A stretch of DNA of 64,000 nt, from contig LNAC01000001.1 of assembly GCA_002007465.1 (NCBI GenBank), forward strand, positions 7,989,936-8,053,935, written 5' to 3'. The notes beneath the pieces were generated by a model that did no database searches, was not told where the DNA came from, and saw only the letters and a program-made list of their open reading frames with translations. Shown here in pieces: positions 34,150 to 45,910 of the stretch. The position numbers were made by a program, and so were the translations under genes. The DNA is from Ailurus styani (Eukaryota; Chordata; Mammalia; Carnivora; Ailuridae). Within the stretch, counting starts at the first letter, position 1. Every line of letters begins with the position of its first letter.

Positions 34150-34300
34150 TTCAGACATGTTGAGAGGTAGCGGACTTTGTAGTTAAGAGTGGAGATTTCA
34201 AAACCTGAATTTAATTCCCAGCTCAGCTGCTCACTGGGTGAACCTGGAAGAGCGTCAAATTCTGAAACTCCTTATCTGTGAAATGGCGATGAAAGCACTT
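34150..34300 (+). mobile_element. MIR SINE
   Basis: 'gtagttaagagtggagattt', 'cagctcagctgctcactggg' and 'tccttatctgtgaaatggcg' follow the sense MIR order. Confidence 0.75.
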
Positions 34301-34309
34301 TCCAAGGTG

Positions 34310-34735
34310 GAAACAGCCATCCATGGATAAAAAGACAGACAAATGGCCGCATAACCACACGACAGAATATTATTCAGCCGTAAGAAAAAAAGAATGCGGT
34401 ACCAATACAAGCTATAATATGGATGAAACTTGGTAACGTGATGCTAAGTATAAAGGCCATATATTGTATGATTCTATTTATAGGAAATATTCAGAGTAGG
34501 CAAATCCCATTGGGACAGAAAGCAGATTAGCGGTTGCCAGATGCTGGGGGAAGAGGGAAGGAGGAAAAATGATTTAAATCAGTATAGGGTTTGGTTTGGG
34601 GATGTTGAAAATGTTTTGAAACTACATAGAGGTGGTAGTTGCCCAACGCTGTGATGTACTAAATTCAACTGAATGTCACCTTAACATGGTTAATTTTATA
34701 TCATGTCAATGTCACCTCATTAAACAAAAACAGCA
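34310..34735 (+). mobile_element. L1 LINE 3' end, second copy
   Basis: 'gacagaatattattcagccg', 'aatatggatgaaacttggta', 'tattgtatgattctatttat', 'agcggttgccagatgctggg' and 'gttgcccaacgctgtgatgt' follow L1 ORF2-tail and 3'UTR order. Because the copy at 33300 also reaches the 3'UTR, this is a separate insertion. Confidence 0.85.
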
Positions 34736-35779
34736 TCTCTCTCCTTGATGGCAGCAGGAATCAAGAAGGTCACTCAGGCAGTCCCGGGAGTAGAGTCAAC
34801 CTCCATGAACACAGCTATGATGATGGTAAGCTCACCAGTGGAACCTTCTTTCTGGCGACCCTGAACTTGGGGACTGCAAATCCTGGAGAAGCAGAGATGG
34901 CAGGTCTGCAGATCCCAGCCCCCAAGCCCCTGTCTCTGCCCGTCCCTGACTCTGGGCTTGGACTGGAAGACGAGTCACTTAGGAAAACAGCCTGGCTTGT
35001 GTCGTGGGCCCAGGCCTAGCCCCAAAGGCTGACATGTGATCTTTGTCCTGTGACCCCAGCTCTGACCCGTGCCTAATCCCATGGCCAGGCCGGCAGCAGC
35101 ACAAGCCTTCGGGGAAAGCAGCCTTCCCAAACAGGCACAAGCAAGCCTTGACGCCCAGAAGATTCGGTCTTATCAGGGGGTCTGTTAGACCAGCTATATA
35201 GAACACAGGACAGCCTGGGAGATTTTTAACTGGCTCCTAACAATGAGACTAAGTAATATCTAATCTAAACCACTTTAGTATGGGCACTTATTGAGGAAGA
35301 ATAATCCACATTCACTAAAACTTGTGTTTTTTAGTCGAAATCAATGAGCACCTCCTCATTACTGTAAATTTCTGAGAATAGCTCTCGACCCACATGTGAA
35401 GGGAAGGTTTGGACCCATGCAGGCTCCTCAGGGCCCTGAGTTCTCCAGGAGTCTGTGAAATGGTCATCCACGTCCCCAAACCTACAGTTTATTTTGAGAA
35501 AGGATCTACTTGCCGAAAAAGAAAGTCATCTTTGGATGAGAAACCGTGTGAACTTTCTGGGGTCCTTAACTCTTCTGCAGCCCAGGATTCTGGTCAGTGA
35601 AGTGAAAGGGCTGTTCCAGTTGACCTATCTGTGGGGCTACTTCCAGCTCTGCCTGTGAATCTCACCCGCCTGAGAAAGCATCCTGCTCTCGTGGAATCAC
35701 CAGGAGCCAGGGGACGGCTGAGCTGGAGAGGGGCTGTGGGAAGCATTCTCCTATAAAAGGTCAGCAAAGCTCCGGGGGT
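34736..35779. other. Unique noncoding DNA
   Basis: 35200-35400 is AT-rich and repeat-free. No gene is supported. Confidence 0.45.
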
Positions 35780-35945
35780 CACCCAGGATAATGAACACCA
35801 ACATTCTCAGGGGCGTCAGAAGGCTGGTAAAACCTGGGGTGCTGGTCCCACCCCCAGAGTTTAGATTTGGTTGGTCTAGTTTCTGACAGGCTCCCAGGTG
35901 ATGCTGATGCTGCCGGTATCCGAACCACAGTTTGAGAACCACTGG
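35780..35945 (+). mobile_element. MER20-like DNA transposon
   Basis: 'ctcccaggtgatgctgatgc' and the terminal 'acagtttgagaaccactggt' are diagnostic for the MER20-type hAT-Charlie end. The 5' part is diverged. Confidence 0.75.
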
Positions 35946-38034
35946 TGCGGAGTAAGAGGAAAGAACTAGAGGAGGGGGGCGGGGTTGGATTGGGGGGTGT
36001 GGCGACGGAGAAAGAAGGGCAAGGGCAGGAGCTGCATCAAACACAAGCACCCCCAAAGGGTCAGGTTGGGGCGCAGCCTTCGGGGAAACAGACGGGATGG
36101 TCCAGGAGGAGGTGGTACCAGGAAGGGGCGGTGTAGACAGACTTCCAAAGGGAAGATGAGCTCAGGTCATAAACAGGCCATCAGGAGGAAGACAAAAACC
36201 AGGGCGAGGCAGCCAGCAAGGCTTGGGAGCCAAAGGCAGGATACAGAAACAAGGAGAGAGAGGAATTCCAGGCTTTAAAAGAGAGAGACCTGTTCTATTT
36301 GGCTCAACGTCGTGTTTCTGACATGCACGGTCTAAGGATGACAGCTGGCTCGCTGGCTCTGACTTGCAGAAGACAGTGTGCAATGCTGTAGTTCACAGTG
36401 GGGGTTGTCACTGAGTTCAGGAAGGGATGGGGCTACTCAGGGGCATCGAGGGAGGCGAGGCAGGGTCTGGATTCCAACCCAAATGATTCTATCCCCATTT
36501 CTTCGGCCCCTTAGTTGGGTCACAGGGGGAGCTATGAAGCCCCCATGTCCAGGGATCTGTTTTTTGGGATCCTGACCCCACCAGCAGCCTCTTCTGCCTT
36601 CTCTGTTAAACGGACTATCACCACCACGCCCGAGGACTGAATCAGCTCGTGCAGTGAAGCTACTCCATACCCAGGGAAGTGTCACACTTTACTGTCAGCA
36701 TTAACTAATAGGCACTGGTTAAAGTCTTTTAATTCCAACAAGCCATGATTAAGCTTGATGACAGAAGCTGAAACAGTCACATTTGGGATTTTTACAGGTC
36801 TGTTCTTACAGGCTCAGGCCAAGGGCATAGATGGTGTTTGGGCAGCAGCAATGGCTGGATGGAATTTTCCTTCAAAGCTGAGCCAGGCAGAGCCTGGGGG
36901 CAGGACACTGCAGGACTCTGTGTGAAGGAGACAGTCAGCTCAGGGAGGGGCCAGGAAGTTGGGCTAACTTCGCATTAGCAAAGGAGGCTTGTCAGCCCAG
37001 TAGCAAAGGAAACTTTCCCTGCAGACTGTGAGGCACCAGAGAGCCTAAGAGGTCACTGGCCTAGGACCCCAAGAGCCAGATGTTATCACTGGCTGGAGCA
37101 GTGAAACCTGAGCCTGGACCCTCACACCGCAGATGACATCTTGGGATGGGCGCCAGGCAGCAATCAAGATGGGGAGCTGTTCCTGGCCTGGGGTGCTGGG
37201 GACACTGACTATGGACTAGCAATCATGGCTCTTCCCTTCCCTGCCCCTCCTTGCTTCTCCTCCCTTGGTCTGGTACACCTCAGGGTGCAGGTGCATTCTC
37301 TGCCTGCACCCGAAACAGGATGAAGATGCCAAGTGCCACCTGATCACACTCGGGACTGCTGTCGGTCGGGTGATCGCAGGGACAGAGACAAAAAGACCAG
37401 ACAGAGGGACCGAATCCCGACAGAGCTGTCCCTGCCAGATCCAACACCTTGGCTGGACTCAGAAATTCCTCCCAGGTCCACCACCCTGGCACACCCCCCT
37501 CCAGTTGGACACCCTAGAGGTTGGGATGAAACCCATATACCCCACATTCAACCTGGACACTGAGACCCCACATTGCCGCTATCTACATGAACCAGGCTCT
37601 GTGTCCCAGTGCTTCATTAGCATGACTTTGTGCATCTGGAAGCCTCTTAGCCAGGCAATTAGGTACTTAGCCAGTTTGATTGTTCACTAGAGGTACTTCC
37701 CAAAAGATACAATTCTTCGACAGGAAGCACCAATGGACAGTTTGCACCCTAATAATTCTTCAAATCTCTCACCTCCAAAATCCTGCCTCGTGGTTTCTAC
37801 ATTCCTGGACTGTGTATCCTGATCCTCACTGAAAGTCCCACCATTAAACCAAACTTCCAATTAATTCCAACATTGCCGTCCCCTATTGAGACACTGCCTT
37901 CCAAAGCTCTGTAGAAGTGGTGTTCTCCCTCACCATAGTGAGCAATCACCTCAGCTTTGTCTTGTCGTTAAGTTGTGTTGGTCCTATCTGGGGAGCCATC
38001 ATTCCATAGAAGTATTCGATAAGTATTTCTGGAA
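35946..38034. other. Unique noncoding DNA, about 2 kb
   Basis: No gene or clear repeat is recognised. A 141-codon frame (37265-37690, plus) has no known domain. 37700-37900 is moderately AT-rich. Confidence 0.45.
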
Positions 38035-38379
38035 GGGTGAGTAGACAGGTGGATGAAGGGATGGATGGATGGCCAGGTAGTTGCAGGAGGATGGAAGAAC
38101 GACTGGGTGGATGGATGGACAGATGGATGAATATGTGGGTGGATGGAGGGATATGTGGGTGGATGGAGGGATGGTATGTGGGTGGGCAGAGGGATGGGTA
38201 GGTTGGTGGATGGAGGGATGGATAGGTGGATAGGTGGATGGATGAAGGGATGGAGGGATGGATAGGTGAATATAGATGGACAGATAGATGGATGAATATG
38301 TGGGTGAGTGGATGGATGGATATGTGGATGGATGGATGGATGGATGGATGGATGGATGGATGGATGGATGGATGGATGA
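38035..38379 (+). repeat. TGGA-type tetranucleotide minisatellite
   Basis: About 345 bases are dominated by GGAT units. There are interrupted and higher-order parts (e.g. 'atatgtgggtggatggaggg' repeated near 38132 and 38152) and a pure (GGAT) block at about 38325-38378. The minus-strand frame of His-Pro-Ser-Ile repeats is a by-product. Confidence 0.95.
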
Positions 38380-38527
38380 GTTGCTGGATTCCTACTAATG
38401 CTGATAAAGCCTTCAGATCTGGGCTTAGCATAAGCTGGGAGAAGGTTCTACCCTGGTCTCAGGACTAAAAGCCTGTCTGATCAGAGAAGCACAATATTCT
38501 CTGTAAGGAAGTCTCTTAAAGTTATAA

Positions 38528-38630
38528 AAGTTAATTCTCAAGTAGCAAATCAAGACGATTTTGGTTGAAATTTGTAACTCGGAGGCCGAATTCGAAGACA
38601 ACCTTGCGGAAGGAAGTGAGGCTGCCCACC
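38528..38630 (+). repeat. Copy A of a duplicated noncoding element
   Basis: It contains 'tagcaaatcaagacgatttt', 'ggttgaaatttgtaactc' and 'gaattcgaagacaacc', followed by 'gtgaggctgccc'. The same words in the same order recur at 39868-39965. No known repeat family was recognised. Confidence 0.6.
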
Positions 38631-39190
38631 CTAACTTGACGTGATGCGTGTAGATCAGTATCAAATCAAATTTCCCCATTGTACCCCCTCTGTGGTGGGC
38701 ACAATGCAGGGCGTTACTATCCCTGTCCTCCTCTTGGCGACATCCTTTTCAGCTTAAATTATACAGAAGCAAATAATTATCGGGGCCTTCTGTTTACCCT
38801 CCTTAGAAGATTTCATTTATCCCAATAAACATGGAAAGGCAGACCTTTTGGATTTGAAATGACATATAATTTACTTCTAACAAATGCTCAGGGTCCAGGA
38901 GAAAGCCCATTCATCAAGCTGATCTGAATCCCAGGCAGCTTACCAAAAAGACCTTTTGTTTAATTGTTTTCCATCACAAACAACATGTGGGGAGGAGATT
39001 TAGGCAGTATTTCCAAACACTGTAAGCTACATAATTATTGTCCTCAGCAAACCTGGTGATAGTGTTAGAGTCACAATAGCAATTTATCTGCCTAATCCCC
39101 CATTCACGATGGCCCATCACAAGTGTCCTGTGGTTGAGGAGGCATTTAATAACGTTCCATTCAAAACCTAGATTTAAATAACATTACCGC
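38631..39190. promoter_or_regulatory. Candidate conserved noncoding block
   Basis: This is AT-rich and repeat-free, with words such as 'agcaaataattatcggggcc', 'ctacataattattgtcctca' and 'cacaatagcaatttatctgc'. No coding signal is present. The enhancer reading is inference. Confidence 0.4.
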
Positions 39191-39867
39191 CGTGACCCAG
39201 GCCCAACAAAGCCCAGGAAATCCAAAGGGGCTAGGGACCGTCCTTGACGCCTGGCATCGGGCCGAGGGTGCTGGGATGGCAGAGGGAAGACTCTGGGCTG
39301 CCACTGTGTCTGAGCTTCACCAGGCACAAAAGACATCCTCACCCAGAGTCAAATCAGGGGCTGGGCTCTGTGCTGCCTGACCCGCCTGTCTGGTACCATC
39401 CAGGAGAATGTCAGCTTCAGCTGTAGCTCTTTTATTGTTGTGATGGTTGTTTTAAAGTAACGATAGTGTGGTTTCTGCTGCAGCCCGTGGACCTAACTGG
39501 GCATGAGCTCCGGATCGAGGTACCTCACCGTCCCAAGGATAGTACATCCCTTCTGATGTTTCACTGACACCTCGAATACAACCGTCCCAAATTCGGCTCC
39601 TCATCCCTGCACCTGCCTCCCTTGCCCCCACTGTGCTCCTCAGTGAGTGGCCTCATTGCTTCCCCAACCACTCAAGCCCCAGTGGGGGCAGACACCCTCT
39701 TTTCGGCCCTGAATACCCCATGTTCGGTTGGTCGCCAAATCCCGATGTTTCTAACTCCTCAACATTCTGAAAGCACAGCGGTGTGGACACTTCTCCAGGG
39801 TTGGCTCTTGTTTCTGCCTCTGGTTCTGTCCTCCAACCTATTATTCTCAAGGCAGCAGGTATGAACT
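39191..39867. other. Unique noncoding DNA
   Basis: No gene or clear repeat is recognised. Confidence 0.4.
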
Positions 39868-39965
39868 GCAACTCTCAATAGCAAATTGAGATGATTTTGG
39901 TTGAAATACGCAATTCGAAGACAATACCTGAACAATAGCTTTGGTGAGTGGGGCTGCCTGCTCAA
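39868..39965 (+). repeat. Copy B of a duplicated noncoding element
   Basis: It shares 'tagcaaat', 'gattttggttgaaat', 'aattcgaagacaa' and 'ggctgcc' with copy A at 38528-38630. It lacks about 14 bases that copy A has in the middle. The orientation is the same and the distance between copies is about 1.3 kb. Confidence 0.6.
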
Positions 39966-40364
39966 GCTATGGAACTACAAGGGGTCACTCCCTTGTTCCA
40001 TAATCCGCAAACTCCTGCAAGTCCAAGCTGGCCCCTGCTCTCCTTGCCATCTCTCGCTAAGTCTCCAGACGTACTAGTAGTTTCCCATATAGGGCGTGCC
40101 CCTAGCTTCAAACTCAAGATCAAAACCCACGTGGGGCGTTGGCAATCATCTCTGGGCAATTGGCAGGGAGGCGGAGGGCCTGGGGAAGGGGTCGGGAGTG
40201 TCAATCTCACACCCGCCCTTCAACTTCAACCTATTCCTTGAATTTCCGAATGGAAGAAGCTGGGACTCTTCGACCAATGAGACAAAAGGACTGATTCTGC
40301 CCCTGCACCAAATTCAACAATGTTTAAGAGAAAGAAACGCATAAAGGACCAAGGAGAGGCGAAA
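39966..40364. other. Unique noncoding DNA
   Basis: No supported feature is seen. Confidence 0.4.
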
Positions 40365-40480
40365 ACAGAGCTTTAAACTCATATGCTCTGGGTTCTAATC
40401 GCAGCTTTTTTACTTCCCAGCTTGGTATTCCTAGGCCGGTAGGTACCGGATTTTTCCAAGCTTCTGTTTGAAAATGTGGA
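40365..40480 (+). mobile_element. MIR SINE fragment
   Basis: 'ctctgggttctaatcgcagc' followed by a decayed 'cagctt...cttctgtttgaaaatgtgg' fits the sense MIR order. Confidence 0.5.
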
Positions 40481-40724
40481 TGTACTAGAATCTGTTGTCT
40501 AAGATTCCCGAGAGGAGCAAATCAGGACACTCGCCCCCGCCCGTTATACCCCCTTCTTTGCTTAGCTAACTCCTTCCTGGAGAAACTTGCTTTCATGTCC
40601 CATCTCCCAGACACCTCCCCGCCCCAAGCCCCCAGAGTGAATTCAGAAGGCGCCATGATGGTGCCAGTGTTAGCATGTTTTTCTTGGAGTCACAGTGGCT
40701 TGTTTGCTCATCTGCGTCTCACGT

Positions 40725-40810
40725 GGGGTTGTGAGCTCCATCAGGGCAGGGACCGGGGCGTGTGGCCAGTGGGTCCCTGCACCTGGCCCATGGTCATACG
40801 GATGACTGAC
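40725..40810 (+). mobile_element. L2 3' end fragment
   Basis: 'gtgagctccatcagggcagg' then 'gaccggggcgtgtggccagt' and 'ccctgcacctggcccatggt' is the L2 3' end order. Confidence 0.65.
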
Positions 40811-41639
40811 TGACTGAACGCTGCCTCACTGGGCTAAAGCTCCTCACAGGATGCCTCGGGTCTCAATAAAGAGCCTCCACCTCACTGCCCCTTTCCTCCT
40901 GTCATCTGCTTGTAACACACCTGGGCCAATTCTTACTCTGTGCTTTGAGATCTTCAGGACAACAATTTTTCTTTAAAAACTGAAGGAATGTTCCACCATT
41001 ACAAGTTGTATCAATTAGAACCTCAGTGCAAGGTGTGTGCGGGCCAGGCCGATTCTGGCAGCTTCCTCCATTGCTCACTTCGGGAGACAACATGGCGTGG
41101 CCAACAGCGCCATGCTCTGCTTGAGCACACCTTCCTGGGCCCAGGTTTGCCATCCATCTGGTGATGGCCTCGGGCCTGCCAGGTGGGTCTGGCTGCTCCT
41201 CGGCTGCACAGGTGTGGGGAGCAGAGCTGTCAACGCCACGTTTTAAACATGGGGGGCGGGGCTCCCTAGAAGGTCAGGTTCCCAAGCAGCTGTTAGGCTC
41301 GGCCGTGCACATCTCTCTGCCTGTGCGGATCAGTGATCCACTGAGCAGGACAGCGACCTGTGGGGAGTACGTGGAGCCCAGTGTCCCCCGACCTGTGTCC
41401 ATTGGTGAGGCTGGGATGAGCCCTTTCTGATGGAATGGTGGATGAGGTCAGGCAACGGCTGTCGGTGGACCAGCCTCTCAGATATTTAGGGCCTCACTGG
41501 GGAGGCCTGTGATGTGTCATTCAGTCCGTGGACACCGAGTGACTGCGGCTGAGTATTCCAGGCAGACATTGATGAGAAAGAAGACAGGCCATGATGGAGG
41601 CTTGGGGGGCCTTGAAAGGCAAGGAGAGCCTGGGAGTGA
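40811..41639. other. Unique noncoding DNA
   Basis: No gene or clear repeat was recognised. Confidence 0.4.
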
Positions 41640-41715
41640 AATGGGATAGATTCCACCTACTGGCTGTGTGATCTAGGAATGCAACTCAACCTCTCTGAAC
41701 CTCGTTCATTCAGTA
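41640..41715 (+). mobile_element. MIR SINE fragment
   Basis: 'ctactggctgtgtgatctag' followed by 'ctcaacctctctgaacctcg' is the sense MIR core. Confidence 0.75.
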
Positions 41716-41719
41716 ACTA

Positions 41720-42068
41720 CTGCCTTAGTCAGTCTGAGCTGCTATTATGAGATACCAGAGACTGGGTAAAAAACACCAGCACGTATTCCTCACCGGTCTG
41801 GAGGTGGGGACCTCCGAGATCACGGTGCTGGCAGACGTGGTGTCTGGTGAGAGCTCACTTCTGGAATCGCAGATGGCCCCCTTCTTACTGTGTGCTCACA
41901 TGGCAGAGACAGAGGGATCCAGTGTAGTTCCTTCTTATAAGGACACGATCCCACCATGGGGCTCCCGCATAACCTCATCAAATTTAATTACCTCCCAAAG
42001 GCCCCACCTCCAAACACCATCACACTGGGGATTAGGGCTTCTGCATATGAATCTGGGGAGGATGAACA
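41720..42068. mobile_element. Ancient interspersed repeat, probably LTR-class
   Basis: 'agtctgagctgctattatga', 'gataccagagactgggtaaa', 'cggtctggaggtggggacct', 'gtggtgtctggtgagagctc', 'cttctta...aggacacgatccc' and 'tacctcccaaaggccccacc' follow the order of a very common placental-mammal repeat. I recognise the sequence but am not certain of the family name. The frames here are repeat-derived. Confidence 0.7.
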
Positions 42069-42560
42069 CGTGGTCTCTAGCAACTATTCAACATGTTCCC
42101 ACTATGTGCCAGGCACTGTGTCAGGCACGTCTGCAAAATAAGGATTCTGTCACCTGCCTTCATAGGACTGTGATAAGTTCATAAAGCACATAAAGGGATG
42201 GCTATAGTACTTGACCTTCCATTAATGTGGGGCGTCTTCTCCTACTAACCCATGTCTCCTTTTGGGTGTTGGGGTACGGGTGGGAGAGGTAGAAAATGCA
42301 TCAATTCGAAGCCCGGCATTCAAGAGAAAAATACATAGTCGGCGAGAATAGCAAATTCCCAACCACTGAGCTCTTTCCTGTGAAAAGAGCAGACCAGACA
42401 AGGTTTTGAATGGCTAGAAGTTAAGGCGGCAAGCACAGAGCCAAGCATGGTAGGCCTCACCTCTGCCGTCCTCCTGCTGTGTGACTTTATAGGTCTTGAC
42501 CTATTTCTTGCTCTTCTCATCGGTTGGACGGAAACAGGTAACATTCGCCTTACTTAATCT
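42069..42560. mobile_element. Decayed L2/MIR-class fragments
   Basis: 'cccactatgtgccaggcact' at about 42100 and a weak MIR trace at 42470-42540 ('gtgactttataggtcttgac') are visible. The DNA between them is unique. Confidence 0.45.
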
Positions 42561-43909
42561 TCACAATAGTAATATAAACCTTAAGTTATGTATCTTAATG
42601 TGGTCCTATAAAGGGGAAGGGATAGGCAAAGCTTAGGTGAATGTATGTGAAAGTACTTTGAAAAATGCCAAAATGATTCTAAATGCAAATGAAACATGTT
42701 GCATTTGCAATACTCCCGCGTTCTATTTCCCTCCGTGTCTTAGCTCAGGTTCCCCTAACGCAGACTCCAGGATGAGGGCTGGGCTGCAGGCAGGTTACTT
42801 GGGAGGGTGTCTCCGGAACCAGGGCTCACATTACCGGGCAAGTGTGTGTAAGGAGGGGTGGCATCCAATGGACGTGTGTTAACGAGCAGGAGGTAACATT
42901 TTAGGGGAAAAGCAACCCCTGATGTGATAGGTGCAAGAGTGAATCCAACATGGGGCAGCAATCGGAAAGAGGGGGGAGGGTCGTCAGGAAAGGTGTCTTC
43001 GGGGAGGTAGCCTACAAGCTTAGAAGCAGACGATGTGGGGGAAACAGCAGGAAGCACAGTAGGGCCTAGGACGTCTTGGGCTCGGGAGGCAGTCTGTGCA
43101 AAGAGCCGGGCAGGAAAAACCAGGGATGTTGGAGACCTGAAGGATGCCCAGTGTGGCCAGCGGGTGTTGGAGCAAGAAAGAGAGTAGTCAGGCATGAGGC
43201 TAGAGGGATGGCCGAGGGCCAGACTGCTATGGGCCGGGTGTTGGGCTTCATGCATGGGGGTGACACCCACTGAGGTTTCACAACGAGAGGGACAGGCTCT
43301 TTTATGTAAATCCGAATGACCATAGTGTCCTCGAAGCTGGGAAGAACTGAAGAAGGGCACGAGGGGAAGGGAGGCCAGGTGACGGCCAGGGACAGTATCC
43401 AGACCCCATGGAGAGGAAACCACTGTATTTTATTTAAGGGAACCCTTCCACCCTTTCCCCCAACGAGACTTACTAGGAATTTACACTCTAACACCGTGGT
43501 CATCTTAACTGCCGGCCCAGGGCACATGAAAAATAATTTTCAAAGGACCAGAAGAGGAAGTCCGGGGTGGATCCTAGAGTTAAGTTTGCCAGAAGAAGCT
43601 AAAGCCACAGGAGACAGTTTAGTAAGTCACGTAAACCTGAAAAGCAGACCCAAGGACAAAGTGTCGCCGTGAGGGGCCACTGTGTGTGGAACCAAACAGC
43701 CCCTGAACCTCACTAAGATGTTCTAGAAGGCACCTTCCAGTGACTGGAAGCAGCATTTCCTGACCTCACACAGTTTTCTGGGCACATGCACTCCCATCCC
43801 AAAGGATGGGCACCAGGCCCAGTGGCTTATCCTTTCCAGAAAATTCGCAGCAGCACGCAAGGGAGGCAAACCGGAGGTGGTGGGTGCTCACAGTAGTTCG
43901 CGCTCATGC
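42561..43909. other. Unique noncoding DNA
   Basis: A 222-codon minus frame (42755-43423) overlaps a 153-codon minus frame in another phase. Neither shows a recognised domain. No clear repeat is present. Confidence 0.45.
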
Positions 43910-44110
43910 AGTCCTCCCAGGTGCCTCGCATGTTCCCCATGTAGTGATTCTAATCCTCACAAGAACCACAGGAAGCAGGTCCTAGCGTGCGCCCACATCA
44001 CAGAGGAGGAAGCTGGGGCTTGGAGCCGTGAGGCGGTTTGGCCAAGATCACCCAGGTAGCACTTGAAGGAGCGGGGACAAGAACCCAGGCAATCTGGCTC
44101 CAGGGGACAT
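43910..44110 (-). mobile_element. MIR SINE
   Basis: 'gattctaatcctcacaagaa', 'catcacagaggaggaagctg' and 'gatcacccaggtagcacttg' followed by 'acccaggcaatctggctc' give a nearly full reverse-strand MIR order. Confidence 0.85.
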
Positions 44111-44329
44111 TCTCTAGAGCAAGACGCTATGTTGAGCTGCTGGCCACACATCCACTCCAACCAAGCTCGTGAATGCCGGACTCACTTTCTGTGTACCCTC
44201 TGCTCAGCGCTGAGGGTTTCGCCCTAGGAGAGTCGTCCACCCATTGTCTGGTATGGAAGCAAAGAAGCCAGAGAACAGAGACACATCAGCGGGACCCAAG
44301 ACAAAATGATCCCTGTCTTGGTTCATTTC
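44111..44329. other. Unique noncoding DNA
   Basis: No feature is recognised here. Confidence 0.4.
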
Positions 44330-44400
44330 TGGGAAACGCGCACTGGCTCATGTATTTGTTGAGCAATAACTAAGCATCCACTGTTTACAAAGTACTGCCG
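44330..44400 (+). mobile_element. L2/MIR-class ancient repeat fragment
   Basis: 'gtatttgttgagcaataact' followed by 'aagtactgccgccgagtgct' resembles the 'tatttattgagc...ccaggcactg' repeat class. Confidence 0.5.
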
Positions 44401-45359
44401 CCGAGTGCTGGGCAGTGGAGACCCTTCACTTCTGCAAAGGCAACACACAGTTTCACTTGTAAGCAAATCCTGGAGGGGCTGGCAGCCTGGGCCAGGGAAG
44501 AAGTGTTCAAACCCACTTTGGCTTTTGAACCTTTTGGGAAACAGAGCTAACACGAGCTCTGCAGTTTATAAATGTGAAGTATTTGGATCCTGGGCTCTGA
44601 AATGCAAAGGTAGATGGAACACTCACTTCGGCTGACCCAAGTTTCCTTCCATGACTTGATCTCTGACACATCCTGTTTCCTCCCAGTAAATCAGCTTGAT
44701 TATCCCCAGTGTCAGGGACCTCTCTGCCCACAAGGGGATCCTTTCCATCTTGGCTGTCCTTCTGTAAACTCTCTTTCCTGGGTTGTAAACCCTGTTTCAC
44801 AAGTGGGCCCATTTTCCCATGCATACAGTGACCTGTTAAATGAATGGACTTCTTTGGTGTCTTCAGCTGGCCAATTAAAAGGTCAGAAGAGGGTCCAGTG
44901 GCTGTGGAGAAGGCCCTCGACATCTCCCAGATTCAGATGAGGATGCTTTAATAAGGATACAACTTATGATGAAGCCTGTGCCCCCTCCTAATCTGAAAAT
45001 GGTGACAGTGGCTTTCTTCACGTCGGCTTATAAAATGGAACAGGTAACCCCTTTTGTGTTTTTCTGCATATTCTGCTCCTTTTGGGAAAAGGACACTTCC
45101 CAATAAATAAATAACCACAAATCACAAATAAAATAACACCAGAGTCCTTCCCATCCCAGAGTTACGCATGATTTACCAGGACTGAAATTCACCACCTCCG
45201 GCTTCGACAAGGGGCAGGGTGGGGGTTAAGGGAGCAAGCCCAGGGAGACTCCATGTCGTCTGAATCCCAAATACGGGCCTCGAAGGGAAGGGTTTATTTC
45301 TCTTCTCCCAGGGAAGACAATCAACAGAGAAATAATGATAGTGGGCAGTGAAGGGAACG
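44401..45359. other. Unique noncoding DNA
   Basis: No gene or clear repeat was recognised. Frames of up to 138 codons overlap on both strands. Confidence 0.4.
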
Positions 45360-45910
45360 AAATGAATAAATAAGCCCTCTATGAGCTGCATTCAAACATT
45401 TATTTTACATGAAAGAGGGCTAATAGCATTCAATAGGATAGAGGAAATCAAAAAGTCATAGCCAGCAGCCACTCTTTTAAACCAGATTTTGAACACAACC
45501 CCCCCAAGGGCTGTTTCCACCAATTTTCCAATAAATCACACACTGACTTTTAGAAGACACAGATATTTAATTCGTGCTTTAGAAGCACAGGGCCATGACC
45601 AAAGGCTGCTACCCTGGCAGCCGACCCTCTTTTTGCAGCCCCTTAAACTACCCAGCTATAAAATGATGCGTTAATTGGGTAATTAAGCATCAGCCAGGCT
45701 GCAGGGTGAGGCGATGATGGCTGACCTTTGGGGCCGAGATCAAAGTTTACGGGTTAAAGGACCTGTGCGTTGGGAGCCCGCGGCTGCCTCTTCTGCTTCA
45801 GGTAGTTAGATTATAATTAACTAGTTAAATGGAGGGATTGGGGGAGGTTTAAATACCCGGGTGAGAAGCCAGAGTACCTGAGACTGTTAATTACCTCCTC
45901 CCTGGTCTCG
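45360..45910. promoter_or_regulatory. Candidate conserved noncoding element (homeodomain/TCF-like motifs)
   Basis: A repeat-free block with 'gcgttaattgggtaattaag' (about 45670), 'attataattaactagttaaa' (about 45811) and 'gactgttaattacctcct' (about 45882). A TCF-like 'gagatcaaagtttac' lies near 45736. Dense TAATTA cores suggest homeodomain input. Function is inferred from motifs only. Confidence 0.45.

Noticed and set aside
37946..38431. 161-codon minus frame encoding His-Pro-Ser-Ile repeats
   Set aside because: It is a translation of the TGGA minisatellite, not a protein.
41747..42184. 145-codon plus frame
   Set aside because: It lies on an ancient interspersed repeat; the apparent reading is repeat-derived.
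42755..43423. 222-codon minus frame
   Set aside because: A second minus frame of 153 codons overlaps it in another phase; no recognised domain or splice support.
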